Source: Endosaccharibacter trunci
Lineage (GTDB): Bacteria > Pseudomonadota > Alphaproteobacteria > Acetobacterales > Acetobacteraceae
Direction: 5' to 3'
Assembly (NCBI GenBank): GCA_024515975.1
Contig: JAMSKV010000005.1
Coordinates: 1-64,000, forward strand
Length of the DNA stretch: 64,000 nt
A program made the position numbers and the translations under genes. Of this stretch, positions 63,613 to 64,000 are shown one piece after another. Each line of letters starts with the position of its first letter. Position 1 is the stretch's first letter. The notes below the pieces were generated by a model. It worked only from the letters and a program-made list of their open reading frames with translations. It ran no database searches and had not been told where the DNA came from.

Positions 63613-64000
63613 GCGGGCAGAGTTGGGGCCGCGACGTGTTCGACCGGCTTTACGGCGCCGATCCCGATCCGTGGCGGTTCGACAGCAGCGCCTACGAGGC
63701 TGGGAAATACGCCGACACGCTCGCGCAGCTCGGCGATGGGCGGTTCTCGTCCGCGCTCGAGCTGGGCTGCGGCAACGGGGCGATGAGCATGCAACTGATC
63801 GAGCGATGCGACGCCTTGCTGGCGGTGGATATTTCGCCGAACGCCCTGGCCCTGGCGAAACGCCGCTGCGTGGACCGGCCGGGGATCGCGTTCCGGGAAG
63901 CCGTGATGCCGGGCGGTTTCGCGGATCTGCCGGCAGGGCCGTTCGATCTCGTCGTGATCTCCGAGCTGCTCTATTTCCTGAGCCCCTCTGACGTCTCGGA
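63609..64000 (+). CDS. NodS-like SAM-dependent methyltransferase (partial)
   Basis: 130 residues visible, cut by the window end. DPDPWRFDSSAYEAGKYADTL is the NodS/NoeI-like N-terminus; the SAM-binding motif SALELGCGNGAMS, then LLAVDISPNALALAKRR and FDLVVISELLYFL follow in order. NodS proteins N-methylate the glucosamine of lipochitin oligosaccharides; here, next to a deacetylase, a similar deacetylation-then-methylation of an amino sugar is a reasonable inference. Starts within the PIG-L stop (ATGA). Confidence 0.88.
   Translation, partial: MSGQSWGRDVFDRLYGADPDPWRFDSSAYEAGKYADTLAQLGDGRFSSALELGCGNGAMSMQLIERCDALLAVDISPNALALAKRRCVDRPGIAFREAVMPGGFADLPAGPFDLVVISELLYFLSPSDVS

Overview
The window is high-GC bacterial chromosome, most likely from an acetic acid bacterium or close relative (Acetobacteraceae, Alphaproteobacteria). 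The evidence is an alpha-amino acid ester hydrolase of the Acetobacter type, a SecB, LeuA, MaeB and ribDE-ribBA-ribH set of alphaproteobacterial style, a glpFK/glpDR glycerol module, an entericidin lipoprotein, and a dispersed 117-bp compound palindrome that I associate with this family. No species can be named from sequence alone. No rRNA, tRNA, CRISPR array, prophage, insertion sequence or integrase was seen. Most of the window is ordinary, tightly packed core and accessory metabolism.

Region by region. 0.3-6 kb: bacterial NHEJ pair (ligD then ku, minus strand), divergent from a glycogen-debranching-type amylo-alpha-1,6-glucosidase. 6-11.5 kb: CBS-pair protein, Tat-type DsbA-like protein, ABC-2 polysaccharide exporter pair (minus), lytic transglycosylase with SPOR domain overlapping an exported peroxiredoxin. 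11.5-16 kb: small basic ORF behind a perfect palindrome, entericidin, and a complete three-gene Fe(3+) ABC importer. 16-24.3 kb: exported hypothetical, DUF72 protein, glpF-glpK, a DUF1835-like protein, then glpD and glpR on the other strand with a near-perfect operator-like palindrome between them. 24.4-28 kb: FMN riboswitch followed by ribD-ribE-ribBA-ribH. 28-34.7 kb: remnant of an ADP-ribosylglycohydrolase, small membrane protein, YdeP-like molybdopterin oxidoreductase, S53 (sedolisin) peptidase co-transcribed with a TetR regulator whose divergent promoter carries a perfect 10-8-10 inverted repeat, membrane protein, zeta-class GST. 34.8-39 kb: malic enzyme-PTA fusion, then an SsuCB-type ABC pair whose ribosome binding site is inside a hairpin.

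39-45.6 kb: M20 peptidase, SecB, glycine-zipper lipoprotein, a candidate leucine attenuator leader followed by leuA, and an LRR-protein kinase fusion. 45.8-51.3 kb: sulfotransferase-like protein, a wrbA-yceI-small exported repeat protein operon, and a TonB-dependent receptor. 51.4-55.6 kb: CrcB fluoride channel, ester hydrolase plus ABM-domain protein operon, and a TPR/ATP-grasp-like protein. 55.6-60.4 kb: small Cys-rich protein with a textbook terminator, a lower-GC secreted fibre-like protein, an S10 peptidase and a small lipoprotein. 60.4-64 kb: zinc alcohol dehydrogenase and, divergent to it, a translationally coupled acyl-CoA dehydrogenase-like / PIG-L deacetylase / NodS-type methyltransferase operon that runs off the window.

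The best leads for something undescribed are regulatory: the leuA leader ORF with rare Leu codons, the RBS-occluding hairpin before ssuC, the TetR and GlpR palindromes, the orphan palindrome at 11.7 kb, and the compound palindromic repeat that sits in three convergent-gene gaps. Several small proteins (66-71 aa) are also unrecognised.
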